DNA of 64,000 nt, taken from positions 1,860,001 through 1,924,000 of the forward strand of contig LR025083.1 in NCBI GenBank assembly GCA_900380265.1, in the 5' to 3' direction. Positions within the stretch are counted from its first letter, which is position 1; each line of letters starts with the position of its first letter. Below the pieces are notes generated by a model that was not told the origin of the DNA, ran no database searches, and worked only from the letters and a program-made list of their open reading frames with translations. Shown in pieces: positions 48,501 to 59,139 of the stretch. The DNA comes from Serratia symbiotica. GTDB lineage: Bacteria > Pseudomonadota > Gammaproteobacteria > Enterobacterales > Enterobacteriaceae. The translations under genes and the position numbers were made by a program.

Positions 48501-51376
48501 AGATCAAAAGTTAAAGTTACTATTGATGATCAAAACAATAATCGGTAATAGATTTATTTTATTTAATCTATTAATACCGCTAACAATAGAAATCGTAGAC
48601 ACAATAGCTAGTTTGCAGAACTAATAATGCTAATCTGTTTCCCCTAACAGCCTTGTATACCATCTACTTTCTATGCGAAAGTTTTACCACTTTACTAATA
48701 TCTCTCTAAATTTTACCCTGAACATACTCTTCGCACACATCTTGTTGAGGTACCATTTTCTTCTTCCTCCTTTATAGGATATAATTGGAATATATCCCAC
48801 GAAAACATGACCACTATTGATAGCAACTAGTATTCCTCATGCCATTCCCAAGGAACAATGCAGCAAACAGTCTTACAAGACTGGAGGTTTGTAAGACAAA
48901 CCATGCTTTAATTTCAGTAAACCCTAATCTTTATAGAAACCTTTCTGTTTAGAGTAGGAGAAATTCTATTTCTTAGCTCACCGCTGCTCTGAACTCAGAG
49001 ACGACTGACGGCCGCTATCAAATACAAAAATTATCTTTTAAATACAAACGACAACAAGCAAAAAGACTTGTCTAGCTTTCTCTTCTGCCAGGAAGAGAAA
49101 TCAGGTTGAGAATGTGAAAGCAATAGCACAACTTCAGCTAAAAATCTGCGTCTTACCGTAGCTGAGCTTTCCGCAAGGAAATCGCCTGGTTGCAAGCACA
49201 AAAATCAATCTACTCAAACTTATATGACAAATTTTGAATACACGAGTGTGCTGCCTACGTTGTGTATTCAGTATCTAGTAAGTAATAAGTCCTATGTTTA
49301 ATGTATTGATTAGTAGCACAGATAGTTAATACTCACCTTCATCAATGCACTAATCATCCTTATTATCTCTTCCTCTCGTCTTTTAACCTCAAAGACTCTT
49401 ATGTCTCACTAGTTTAAATAGATTACGAATCTGCGAATTCAATGCTCAATCTGCATACGTACTTTATAGATTATTCCTAATATGGTTTCAATGAAACCAC
49501 TTATTATATGTAAATAATAATCCGTGTATACATCAGTATACAGCATTTAAAACCAGACAGCAATCCACAACATCCTAGAATATGTTTTAGTCCGAGGACA
49601 AAAGCATCCGCAACGAGGAAAACATGAGAAAAACCCCGTTTAAGGCAGGTGGCTTAGAAATATCAAAATAGCTAAGCTTCGTTTATTTCTCACAATAACG
49701 ACAGTGCATCGACATCACCGATGAGCTAAATTTACAGCTGATCTAATAACTGCGTAGGTGCACTAGGTGGTGCACCTGAATACTATATTCACAAAATAGA
49801 CTCTAATATACAATACTATTCGCTATTAAGTAATACTACATCATTCATCCTGTAATCAATACTTACTATTTAATACCTGAGAAATAAGGACGGCAGTCGT
49901 ACTCAAGTAGCAAGCTCCATTAAAACCCTACTAAAAGCAGGAGCGTGACCGGATCATCCTGATCCACACTTGTTTAGCAAGGCAGACCTGCTTTTAAAAC
50001 CTCCATTGGTAATAACGTTCAGCAATCAAACCTTATCAAACATATTAGCGTATTTTCAGCTAATAATCTCCACATTAAAGAGATAACCCACCTTGTTTAG
50101 GCCATGCGTACCACAAGTTCTTGCATAAAGATTCCACTTATCAGCTAGCTTTATTATATGCTAACTAACAGTTTCTAGGTGTAATAGCCAATCCTTGAGT
50201 TTAATTTTTCTATACTCTTAACTGCAGACTAGGTCAAGTACTCAATAAGTATAGCATTTTCATACATACGGGCGGCTCTTCCAAAGAAGTCTTTTATGAC
50301 AATCACACTCTGTCAATTTAGTCTACGCAGTGCTTCCGGTAATATTCCGTCAATATTACACAAACACTCGGTACATTAAACGGTAAAGGTCCAGCCTCTG
50401 CGTTACAGATACGGAAAATGGGAATTGATTACTCAGAGCAAGGAAGACTGCCTGTTATATTAGTAAATAAGGGAGGACAATAACCAGTACGGGGTTATAT
50501 TCACCTGGACAGCTTACGGCATCTTTTTATACGCCATACCACTAAAACACACTTTTCGTGATTTCTCTTTTTTTTAGCATTTCCCTTTAATGCTGAAATC
50601 CCTATAAGCTCTATTGAGTGTTTATTAAAACTTGCGGATGATTTTGAAAATATTAGAATCCAACATTTTCATTATTTATTATTTAGATAGTTTTGCTAGC
50701 AATCACGAACATCTCGCATCATTCCCAGAATATCTAGTGAAAGCAATGGTGAGTTACATATTTTTATCCCATTGCTACTATTTCCAACTGAACTGGAATG
50801 AACACCTAATTCCGGAAACTTTTAGTCTCATTATCATTGAGGTCCCTTTCCTAGATTAGTAATCCTGTGCCCAGCCTAGAGATGAGTATTTTATTGTCCG
50901 TCGCAAAGTAATAAAACCGCTACCCTTTTAACCCTTAGGCTGAATAAAGACAGAAACCAAGTAGCATCTGTGATGATACATAAATATTATTTTGCACTAG
51001 CACACCGTAGTTCATAGCCTTGAAGAAGCATTATGTATGCTCTCGGGTATGAATTAAACATTCTATAAATACAAAAATATAGATCTGGGTAGATTTATCC
51101 GGACGTTAAGAGAAGGAAATTACGGACAGTGTAGTACTTTAGATGAAGTGAAATGGGATAACTGTCAAAAACAAGGTTGGAGAAAAACAAGGCAATTTAA
51201 CCATGGTATGCAGTTGCACAAATACCATTCTACCATTGCACTATACCTGTTCCTTGTCCGTCAGGGATTATAGCGGGTTGTTAGCAGTAGATAAGGCGAG
51301 ATACGAGATAACTCGATTTTTAATCAATGAAGACCTAATAGACGCTATAGGCAGCAAACATAGTTTATACTCACCT

Positions 51377-51401
51377 TCACCTGGTACCGTAGGCTAGGTG
51401 A
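51377..51401 (-). terminator. Short inverted repeat directly after lysS
   Basis: TCACCT (51377-51382) and AGGTGA (51396-51401) could form a 6-bp stem starting 2 bases after the lysS stop. It is weak and lacks a T-run; listed only because of its position. Confidence 0.25.
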
Positions 51402-51403
51402 TC

Positions 51404-52921
51404 TTATTTCTGTGAGCGCATAGCCGGGAAAAGAATGACATCACGAATGCTATAGCTGTTAGTAAACAGCATCACCACTCGATCAATCCCGATGCCTAGA
51501 CCTGCAGTTGGCGGCAGACCATACTCAAGCGCAGTTACATAGTCTTCGTCATAGAACATCTGTGCATCGTCGCCAGCGTCTTTGGCGCTTACCTGATCAA
51601 GAAACCGCTGTGCCTGTTCTTCCGCATCGTTCAGCTCGGAACATCCATTGCCGATTTCACGGCCGCCAATGAAGAATTCAAAACGATCAGTAATTTCTGG
51701 ATTCAGGTTGTTCCGGCGTGCAAGAGGAGAGACTTCCGCTGGATACTCAGTGATAAAAGTTGGTTGAATAAGATTGCTTTCTGCCACTTCTTCGAAAATC
51801 TCACTTACGATACGGCCTAGTCCCCAACTTTTTTCGACCTTGATGCCAATCGCCTCGGCGATAACAACAGTTTTGCTAATATCGGCCAGATCGGACAAAT
51901 CAATCTCTGGGCGATATTTCTTGATAGCCTCCGTCATTGTCAGTTTTTCAAAAGGTTTTCTAAAATCGAACACTTCTTCACCATACTGAAGTAAGCTAGT
52001 GCTGAGCACTTTCTCCGCGAGGGTATGAAACAACGATTCAGTGAATATAATCATGTCATTGTAATCGGCGTAGGCCATATAAATTTCCATCATAGTGAAC
52101 TCTGGGTGATGTCGCGGTGATACACCTTCATTACGGAAATTACGGTTAATTTCGAACACCCGCTCAAATCCGCCGATAACAAGACGCTTGAGATATAGTT
52201 CTGGCGCGATACGCATGTACATATTAATACCTAGCGCATTATGGTAGGTAATGAACGGGCGTGCGGATGCGCCGCCAGGGATCACTTGCATCATTGGAGT
52301 TTCAACTTCTATGAAGTCACGTTCCACCATGAAATTGCGCATCGCGGCTATTATCTGAGCACGCACCTTAAAAATGTTGCGTGATCTTTCGTTAGTGATC
52401 AAATCTAAATAACGCTGACGGTAACGCACTTCCTGGTCAGCAAGGCCGTGGAATTTTCCTGGCAACGGACGTAGAGCTTTAGTTAGAAGACGCAATTCAA
52501 CACAATAGACCGACAGCTCACTTGTCTTCGTTTTAAATAATTTGCCACGGGCGCCGATAATATCACCCAGATCCCACTTCTTGAAGTGGTGATTGTAAAC
52601 GTCTTCGGGCAGTTCATCGCGTGCAATATACAACTGAATACGGCCACCTACATCCTGTAAAGTAACGAACGATGCCTTACCCATGATACGGCGGGTCATC
52701 ATGCGGCCAGCCACGCTAACTTCTATAGCCTGCGCTTCTAACTCCTTTGTTGTTTTAGTATCATAAGCGGCGTGCAGTTTATCAGAAGTAGTGTTGCGAC
52801 GAAAATCGTTTGGGAATGCCATCCCTTTTTCACGTAGGCCAGCTAATTTTTCACGCCTAGCTTGCATCTCGTTATTGAGATCCACCCTGTTATCAACGCC
52901 ATTCGATTTTTGCTCAGACAT
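51404..52921 (-). CDS. lysS: Lysine--tRNA ligase (class II)
   Basis: Charges tRNA-Lys with lysine in the cytosol. 505 residues, the same length as the E. coli enzyme. The N-terminal OB-fold anticodon-binding domain ([20 protein letters not shown], then [15 protein letters not shown]) precedes the catalytic core. Core motif 1 surrounds [18 protein letters not shown], motif 2 is [20 protein letters not shown] and motif 3 is [16 protein letters not shown]. Minor oddities are GNGCSEL where relatives have phenylalanine and a slightly shortened linker near position 165. ATG is at 52919-52921. Its ribosome site AAGGAA overlaps the prfB stop codon, 9 bases upstream, so the ancestral prfB-lysS operon is kept with translational coupling likely. 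No decay is seen. Confidence 0.97.
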   Translation of the reverse strand: MSEQKSNGVDNRVDLNNEMQARREKLAGLREKGMAFPNDFRRNTTSDKLHAAYDTKTTKELEAQAIEVSVAGRMMTRRIMGKASFVTLQDVGGRIQLYIARDELPEDVYNHHFKKWDLGDIIGARGKLFKTKTSELSVYCVELRLLTKALRPLPGKFHGLADQEVRYRQRYLDLITNERSRNIFKVRAQIIAAMRNFMVERDFIEVETPMMQVIPGGASARPFITYHNALGINMYMRIAPELYLKRLVIGGFERVFEINRNFRNEGVSPRHHPEFTMMEIYMAYADYNDMIIFTESLFHTLAEKVLSTSLLQYGEEVFDFRKPFEKLTMTEAIKKYRPEIDLSDLADISKTVVIAEAIGIKVEKSWGLGRIVSEIFEEVAESNLIQPTFITEYPAEVSPLARRNNLNPEITDRFEFFIGGREIGNGCSELNDAEEQAQRFLDQVSAKDAGDDAQMFYDEDYVTALEYGLPPTAGLGIGIDRVVMLFTNSYSIRDVILFPAMRSQK

Positions 52922-52930
52922 TGTAGTTCC

Positions 52931-54029
52931 TTATAAACCGGCTTTTAAACTAGCTTCAATGAATTTATCTAGATCCCCATCCAGCACGGCTTGCGTATTA
53001 CTTGTTTCAACGTTGGTACGCAAATCCTTGATGCGGGAGCCATCCAGTACGTAAGAACGGATCTGGCTACCCCAGCCAATATCAGACTTATTGTTTTCTA
53101 TTTTCTGTTTATCAGCATTTTTCTTTTTCATTTCAAACTCGTAAAGTTTAGCTCTCAATTGTTTAAATGCTTGATCCTTGTTTTTGTGCTGAGATCGGTT
53201 ATTTTGGCACTGCACTACGGTATTTGTTGGCAGGTGGGTAATACGTACTGCGGATTCTGTTTTGTTAACATGCTGACCGCCTGCACCAGAGGCGCGATAA
53301 ACGTCGATACGCAGATCTACCGGATTAATTTGAATATCGATATCGTTATCCACTTCTGGATAGACAAACACCGAACTGAATGAGGTATGACGGCGACCAG
53401 ATGAGTCAAATGGGCTTTTGCGCACTAAACGATGCACACCGGTTTCAGTACGCAACCAACCAAATGCGTAATCACCAATAATTTTGATGGTAGCCGATTT
53501 CAAACCTGCAACATCGCCATCACATTCTCCGATTACTTCCGTTTTAAACCCCTTGGCTTCTGCCCAGCGCAAATACATGCGGAGCAGCATGCTGGCCCAG
53601 TCTTGTGCTTCAGTGCCACCAGAACCTGCCTGAATATCCAGATAGCAGCCTGCCCTGTCATTTTCACCAGACAACATACGGCGGAATTCTAACTGATCCA
53701 ACTTAACCATTAGTTTCTCAAGCTCGAGTACAACTTCATGGAAAGTTTCTTCATCTTCGGCTTCCACAGCCAATTCTAGTAAGCTATTGACATATGTGTA
53801 GCCTTGAGCTAGTTGATCGATTGTCGCTATAGTGGATTCTAAAGTTGAGCGTTCTTTTCCTAGCCTTTGTGCACATTCAGGTTTAGTCCAAATATCAGAC
53901 TGTTCTAATTCGGCGTGCACTTCTTCTAGGCGTTCTTTCGTAGGATCATAGTCAAAGATACACCCGGAGAGCGTCAGTACGCTCGCACAGATCCTGAATT
54001 CGGGTTTTTATCACATTAATTTCAATCAT
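52931..54029 (-). CDS. prfB: Peptide chain release factor 2 with programmed +1 frameshift
   Basis: Recognises UGA and UAA and triggers peptide release. The gene starts at ATG 54027-54029, runs 25 codons ([20 protein letters not shown] to LRVYL) to an in-frame UGA at 53952-53954, and continues in the +1 frame as [18 protein letters not shown]. The combined product is 365 residues, as in E. coli. The stop-codon recognition tripeptide SPF is at 205-207 and the catalytic GGQ at 250-252. Residue 246 is alanine, the common, more active variant, rather than the E. coli K-12 threonine. A reading frame beginning at the GTG of codon 37 exists, but the frameshift product is clearly the real protein. lysS follows after 9 bases. 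recJ, ancestrally upstream, is dead, leaving about 95 bases to hold any promoter. Confidence 0.96.
53952..53969 (-). promoter_or_regulatory. prfB +1 frameshift site (autoregulation by RF2)
   Basis: The minus strand reads CTC CGG GTG TAT CTT TGA C. The slippery CTT, the UGA stop and the following C match the conserved bacterial site exactly. The stimulatory internal Shine-Dalgarno, AGGGGG in E. coli at the same distance from CTT, is here CGGGTG, leaving only a GGG core. Low RF2 should still favour the shift, but its efficiency may be reduced. Confidence 0.85.
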
Positions 54030-54123
54030 GGTTTAAGTTCTTTTACATTGATATCAACTAAGCAGAGATGCTAGTAGCGTCTCTGATTATAATGGAACAT
54101 ATCCTTAATTTATAGCAAACTAG

Positions 54124-55800
54124 TTATTTTATGATGGTCAGAAACAATACAAAATTTACGTTGCCTAATACTGGGTTATTTCCGATAAGATGGAGCCGCT
54201 TCACGAGACCAGTGCCGCCTTACATACGTTGCTTGAAGTCATAAACGTGATGTATACGTTGCAGGCGATGTCGTCACTCAGCGCTCGCCACCGGGTATTT
54301 CCACTATTAGCTGCAGGTGTGTGCTTATGATTTCATACCTGGTCTTGCAGGATGCAGGCTTACTGCCTGGAATCGCGTCCTAGACAACTAGGTCTCAAGA
54401 GCCGTCATTATGCAACAGTTGTGTCATGGTGAGCAATAAATCCTGTGCAGACAACTAAGCATCAGACGAGATCAATGCTTTCTAGCATTGTTAGATCCGG
54501 CTATTCGCCTACCAATCCACCAACACTTTGTAGACATTCTCTATATTTTCGTTCTTCCAATGACACTCTAGCTGCGTCGCATTATCCCCTAACCCTCATC
54601 AGCAAAGCGGGCATCAGAATATCTAGCCGCTCCACCCCATCAGCATGTAAATCTAGGACACCGAAAAGTTAGAGTCTTGTAGGATCCTATATCTCACCGA
54701 GCAAAAGGTGATTAATTAGTGGTGAAAAAACTCTTTAATCTGCAGAACTAGCATATTCACTATTTATGACGCCAGTTTAGGGGTTATAGATGACTACCCA
54801 ATCAGCTAATTCAGTACCGACGTATGTCAATACTAACTTCTATTCTAGATATAGTGCCACTTTTATGAGTTAATTAATCTTGCGCCGCGATCTGATTTAG
54901 CGTAGCCGAATCGTTAGCAAGCATAAGCGCCTACTTGCTGTAATTGCTTAATCACAAAGAAACTATAATCGACATATCATCTAACTATCCTGCTTTATTA
55001 AGCTTTAGCACAATTTCAAAGATAAGATCCTAGAACACCAACTACCTCGCATTACGATACGAGATTGAAAGCAATAACGGAATCCTAGCAAATAGTTTCC
55101 GGGAACAATAAGATGCAAAACCTGATCAATAAGAATGAGATTGTTCGTATTCAGCAATACTAAATCAGCTAACGCGCCAAACTTTACGCGTTCCAAAAGT
55201 TACACCCGATATGGCATTGCTAAAACACCCTCTCTGTAAACAAGCCGCGCCCGCGCAGCTGGGCCGCCTAGTATATAAACATCAGCTAGAACTCAACCCA
55301 ATGTGAGAACACACGCACTATAATCGACAATCACTATCAGGTCAGAGCCATTGGAGGCCGCCTATTCCATTACTACAGGATCAGACCTAACTGTTCAAGG
55401 CGGGTTTGCACTACATAATCCATACTATACTCATACTACTTAACAACAGCACCTGCACTACGGTGACAGTAGGCTTGTCTGCATTATAAATCACCTACTA
55501 CCATAATGCGTGTGTGGAGAGTAAATAGCGCCTATCCAAGACCGCTAACGCTGCTATTGATGTACTTCAACTTCAGCAAAGACATCACGAACTGGACGCC
55601 ATGATGAAGTTTGTACTCACTCTAGAAGCTGCGTAGCACATACTAATCACTTGAAGTCGATACCAGACAGGATCGCATCCTGTTTGATATTATGATAGGG
55701 TACCTATAAAGTCATTTTGTATCAGCGTTAGCTTGTACAAACTTATGACACGGCCAGCTATTAATCAGCCGCTAACGGAAACCTTCCAGATAGTTAATAG
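54124..55800 (-). pseudogene. recJ: Pseudogene of recJ, single-strand 5'-3' exonuclease
   Basis: RecJ resects single-stranded DNA in the RecF pathway and in mismatch repair. It sits upstream of prfB, its ancestral place, and the remnant ends at TAA 54124-54126, 95 bases before prfB. The C-terminal part aligns well: HTPAANSGNTRWRALSDD then IACNVYITFMTSSNV match HLKVMVEPVGGGPLLDG then GIAFNVDTALWPDNGV, followed by VKRLHLI, a gap and LGNVNFVLFLTIIK for the final REVQLAYKLD...RGNRSLQIIID. Near 55005-55196, ALADLVLLNT then NNLILIDQV match LDLVALGT and NNRILTWQG with a short deletion. Stops are numerous. The upstream limit is estimated from the normal gene length of about 1.73 kb. I did not verify the DHH catalytic motifs. 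Confidence 0.8.
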
Positions 55801-56539
55801 TTATCGCCCGAATCTATAGATTCGCCGCCTATTTTATTAATTTCTCATTGTTGTATTGCCCAATAAGCTGCACTACGCAGTGCTGCTGACTAACCTGATA
55901 ATGACCAGGCAAACACCTTTTACGCTAGCAAGCGCTATAGCATATCATAGATCAAGCATCCCCTTCTCACGTAATTCGATCGACTCATTCACTCAAAAAT
56001 ATGCAAGCAGAAGCTTAATCTGTACTTATTTCAGATCCTTTTTCAGAAAAGCTGCTTAGCCGAAACTAGTAAGATATTACAAAGTTATCTAACCGCCGCT
56101 TCTTTCGGAAAGACACTAGGTCAGATAAAGGATTTAGCTATCCGCACTAGCGGAAATGGTGACTTTTATAAGTTATTGCCTCTGTCGGCGATAAATGCCT
56201 ATATACCCTTACTGTAACCATAACAGTCTGGTCATTTGTCTAGCTAAGCTAGACCAAAAGCGCCATCCCTTACAAATATCGCCTGTAAGGGCCCATTGTC
56301 CATATTTCCCGGACAATTACACTAAAATGCATAGTACATAAAGGAATGGCTTATTCTACACATTGCATTGATGTTGCACACGGCCCTCTCTCTTATTCTG
56401 CACTATCTTTTATTACCTTTAAGCCAGTGAGGTTTGGTTGAAGATGAGTTTTTGGAGCCTATGCATTAAAATATGGTAATCTGGCATGCTCAGTATGATT
56501 TTGCTAACCCCAAAACATAAAAAACAGTTAAAGCATGAA
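55801..56539. other. Decayed stretch where dsbC and the 3' part of xerD are expected
   Basis: The ancestral order is xerD-dsbC-recJ-prfB. I see no convincing DsbC block (no thioredoxin-like CxxC context). Three perfect hairpins are packed between 56238 and 56317. Nothing else can be supported. Confidence 0.45.
56238..56317. repeat. Cluster of three perfect hairpins within 80 bp
   Basis: GTCTAGC/GCTAGAC (56238-56254, loop TAA), CCCTTACA/TGTAAGGG (56267-56291, 9-nt loop) and ATTGTCC/GGACAAT (56295-56317, 9-nt loop). The second and third are only 3 bases apart, joined through GGGCCC. Confidence 0.75.
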
Positions 56540-56950
56540 GATCAGTCTATTTTACGTCTACAGCATCTTCTGTAGAGAGATGGCGACAGAATAAATCTGC
56601 GATATTGTAAATGAATACCTAGTTTGCCTTTTATAGGATAAAAACTTCTCCTCAAACTGACAGAAAATTACTTGCCCTTCTCTTAGGCGTTCTAACCTTG
56701 AATTGCCATACACTACAAGAAGACTGCATGGAGATCTCAACAGAACTAACGGTGCATTAAATACAAGGCAAAAAACCCGCTAGGTATGGTAGCCTGGCAA
56801 TTAGGTGGCGTACCTCGGATCCTGTCTGGACACGCTGAGCAAAATAGAGTATTAGAGAGAATGGCTAGATCTAAAGCTTATCGCTGTTGCCTAACTGATG
56901 AGTTCGCATAAACTAGATAATATACTGGTTGAAAATAATAAGAACTATGA
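56540..56950 (-). pseudogene. xerD: Probable 5' relic of xerD, tyrosine recombinase for chromosome dimer resolution
   Basis: Minus-strand frames give SNTLFCSACPD for the XerD block AENTLNAYRRD, then DLHAVFL for DLQALLA. After a frameshift comes NSRLERLREGQVIFCQFEEK for SSARLLSAVRRLFQYLYREK. Order and spacing are close to XerD, and the location upstream of recJ is ancestral, but each block is weak and stops occur throughout. The catalytic C-terminal half (RHxxR and the tyrosine) was not found. Confidence 0.45.
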
Positions 56951-58158
56951 CTTAGTACTTGACGAACTCAATCGGTTAAAATTTGTGAAACATCTATAAT
57001 AGTGCTATGAACAAATTTTGCGTAATGTAGAGATACTTCTATAACTATACTAAACGTGCAAAATTTAATATAAACCCGCTTTGCCTAGTAGCGAATGCCT
57101 TTCTTCTGATAGGTTCAGAAGATCCCAACTATTTGCACTCTTTTAATACCAGAAAAAGAATCAGTTTTATCAGATTTCTTTATCTTTCCAGTGGAATATC
57201 AAGTAGATATTGTCGCAGACAGTACTATCCTTCCCTCTTTTTTCTCAAAACAATCATAGACCTAGTCCTTTTATCTAACATAGGTGCCATAGCAGCCATA
57301 TGCCTTAAGATGGAATCCCAGATGCTTGCCAGACGCAATTAGCAGCTATGCAAGTTAATTCGCCAGCCCGCCTTTATGTGCAACACCACCCTGTACTGAA
57401 GTGCGAAATTTCTATCTAAAGATACTTTAAAATACTTAAAATATCAGTACGAACAGCCAGATCGCTCCCTAGGACTGCTACCTAATTCGGGATTAAAATA
57501 AAAAGTATTAGGGACTGAGCTTAATTACCACTAAGCATAACTACGCTATCTATCAATGCGGTCATCATGTCACACATAGCCAGTCTTTGTTTTCCCACTG
57601 ACTCAAAACTAGCATTCTTTGCAGTTTTCTTTCCGATGCTGCGCCATAGCGCAGCATCCTCTCAAATTGTCAAGGACACCATCTCTCCCTAGCAAAGAGA
57701 TGGCGAGTGCCTGCTCACTTTCATTAGATATGTCTAATCATACTTGAAGAGCAGCATGAGAGAGACATGCGGCCACCGCATGCAATGCCGAAAGTAAGTT
57801 AATGCGCACTTTGTTATTAATGTTTATATTATTATGACTGCCCTCTTAGCAGGATAGCGCCTGCTATAGCGATATAAACCCAGTAATAATGCATACTACT
57901 TATCCGTAAGTTTTAACATAAAAATTTAATATTAGAATCATAAAGTGGCGTCTTGCTGGAAAATGTTCTAAATCACTTAATATGCCAAAATCTCTTCTAG
58001 CGATGCTAATATACATTGTAGCTTACAATGCTTATCTCTTTTTTTAGCGTTAGGAGAACACCTAATAATCTATTTAAATAGAACCAGTACACTTATTATG
58101 GATACTTGAGTATACTATCCCGATAGATTATATCCTATACATTGAGTAGAAACATACT
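56951..58158. other. Decayed stretch upstream of ygfZ, about 1.2 kb
   Basis: fldB, ygfX and sdhE would lie here in relatives; I recognise none of them. The stretch holds a perfect 10-bp palindrome (57635-57658) and an 8-bp hairpin (CCATCTCT/AGAGATGG near 57680-57704). Confidence 0.5.
57635..57658. repeat. Perfect 10-bp G+C-rich hairpin, 4-nt loop
   Basis: GATGCTGCGC (57635-57644) and GCGCAGCATC (57649-57658) around CATA. It could be a relic terminator of a lost gene, but lacks a T-run. Confidence 0.8.
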
Positions 58159-59139
58159 ATGATCTATAATATGCCCCTGCCGTCTCATCACCCTGTCCCT
58201 CACTCCCATCTACCTCTAACGCTGATCTCGTTGGAAGATTGGGTGTTAGTGACACTGGTAGGACCAGATGCAGTGAAATATCTTCAGAGCCAGGTGACAG
58301 CAGACATTTATTCGCTGTCGCCCAACCAACACATAACATGTGCCCACTGCAATGCTCAAGGTAAAATATGGAGCACCCTTCGCCTTTTCTATCGAGGAGA
58401 AGGCTTTGCGTATCTAGAACGCCGAAGCGTGCTAAGCAGTCAACTAGCCGAAATAAAGAAGTATGCGATCTTTTCCAAGGTCACTATCGCCGCCGACACT
58501 AGTGCAATACTACTAGGAATAGCTGGCTGCCGGGCGCGCGTAGCGCTAGAACATAGCTTCGCTATCTTGCCGGATTCCAAACATCAGGTAGTACAAGAAG
58601 GTGAGAGCACCCTGCTACATTTTACCGAACCAGCTGAACGTTTCTTGGTGGTGACCACGACCACAGTTGCCGATAAGCTAGTGGCCCACCTGCATAATCA
58701 AACCGAGTTCAACGATAGCCGCCAATGGCTAGCACTGGATATCGCTGCCGGCCACCCCATCATCGACCACCCTCACAGTGCACTATTTATCCCTCAAGCC
58801 ATTAACCTGCAAGCATTACATGGTATCAGCTTTAGCAAAGGTTGCTATACTGGTCAGGAGACAGTGGCACGCGCCAAGTTCCGAGGCACTAACAAACGCG
58901 CATTGTACTGGCTGGAAGGTAGGGCTGAGAGAACACCCAGGCCAGCAGAAGCACTAGAACTTCAATTGGGTGAGAACTGGCGGCGAAGCGGCACGGTGCT
59001 AGCCGCGATCATGCTTGCTGACGGCACACTGTGGGTTCAGGTGGTAATGAATAATATTCTAGACGCCAACAGCAAGCTTCGAGTCCGTTCTGACCCTAAG
59101 AGTCAGTTGGCAATTAAACCACTGCCATATAAGGTATAG
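58159..59139 (+). CDS. ygfZ: tRNA-modifying / Fe-S cluster repair protein YgfZ (folate-binding)
   Basis: Folate-dependent protein of the GcvT-like fold needed for full activity of several iron-sulfur enzymes such as MiaB and for Fe-S repair under oxidative stress. 326 residues, the same length as E. coli. The family signature KGCYTGQE (here [20 protein letters not shown]) carries the essential cysteine. N-terminal blocks [11 protein letters not shown] and [10 protein letters not shown], and the central [15 protein letters not shown], are intact. ATG at 58159 gives the family N-terminal length; the ribosome site is weak (GTAGAAA). It is the only intact plus-strand gene besides pitA. G+C is clearly higher than in the surrounding DNA. 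The usual neighbours sdhE, fldB and yqfA are not recognisable, so it stands alone. Confidence 0.96.
   Translation: MIYNMPLPSHHPVPHSHLPLTLISLEDWVLVTLVGPDAVKYLQSQVTADIYSLSPNQHITCAHCNAQGKIWSTLRLFYRGEGFAYLERRSVLSSQLAEIKKYAIFSKVTIAADTSAILLGIAGCRARVALEHSFAILPDSKHQVVQEGESTLLHFTEPAERFLVVTTTTVADKLVAHLHNQTEFNDSRQWLALDIAAGHPIIDHPHSALFIPQAINLQALHGISFSKGCYTGQETVARAKFRGTNKRALYWLEGRAERTPRPAEALELQLGENWRRSGTVLAAIMLADGTLWVQVVMNNILDANSKLRVRSDPKSQLAIKPLPYKV

Larger units (their letters stand above)
40009..51376. other. 11.4-kb gene desert between priC and lysS
   Basis: No intact gene recognised. In enterobacteria ybaM, mscK and acrRAB would follow priC; I could not place any of them with confidence. Short frames at 42363-42563, 46477-46674, 47889-48119 and 50632-50859 show no known motif. 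The part up to about 42 kb has many palindromes (41045-41077, 41864-41918). A terminator-like hairpin with a real T-run lies at 42570-42605. Nothing else can be supported. Confidence 0.55.

Noticed and set aside
52991-53383. Open frame of 130 codons on the plus strand inside prfB.
   Set aside because: It is the antisense shadow of prfB. The same holds for long antisense frames inside htpG, dnaX, mrdA and ybaB.
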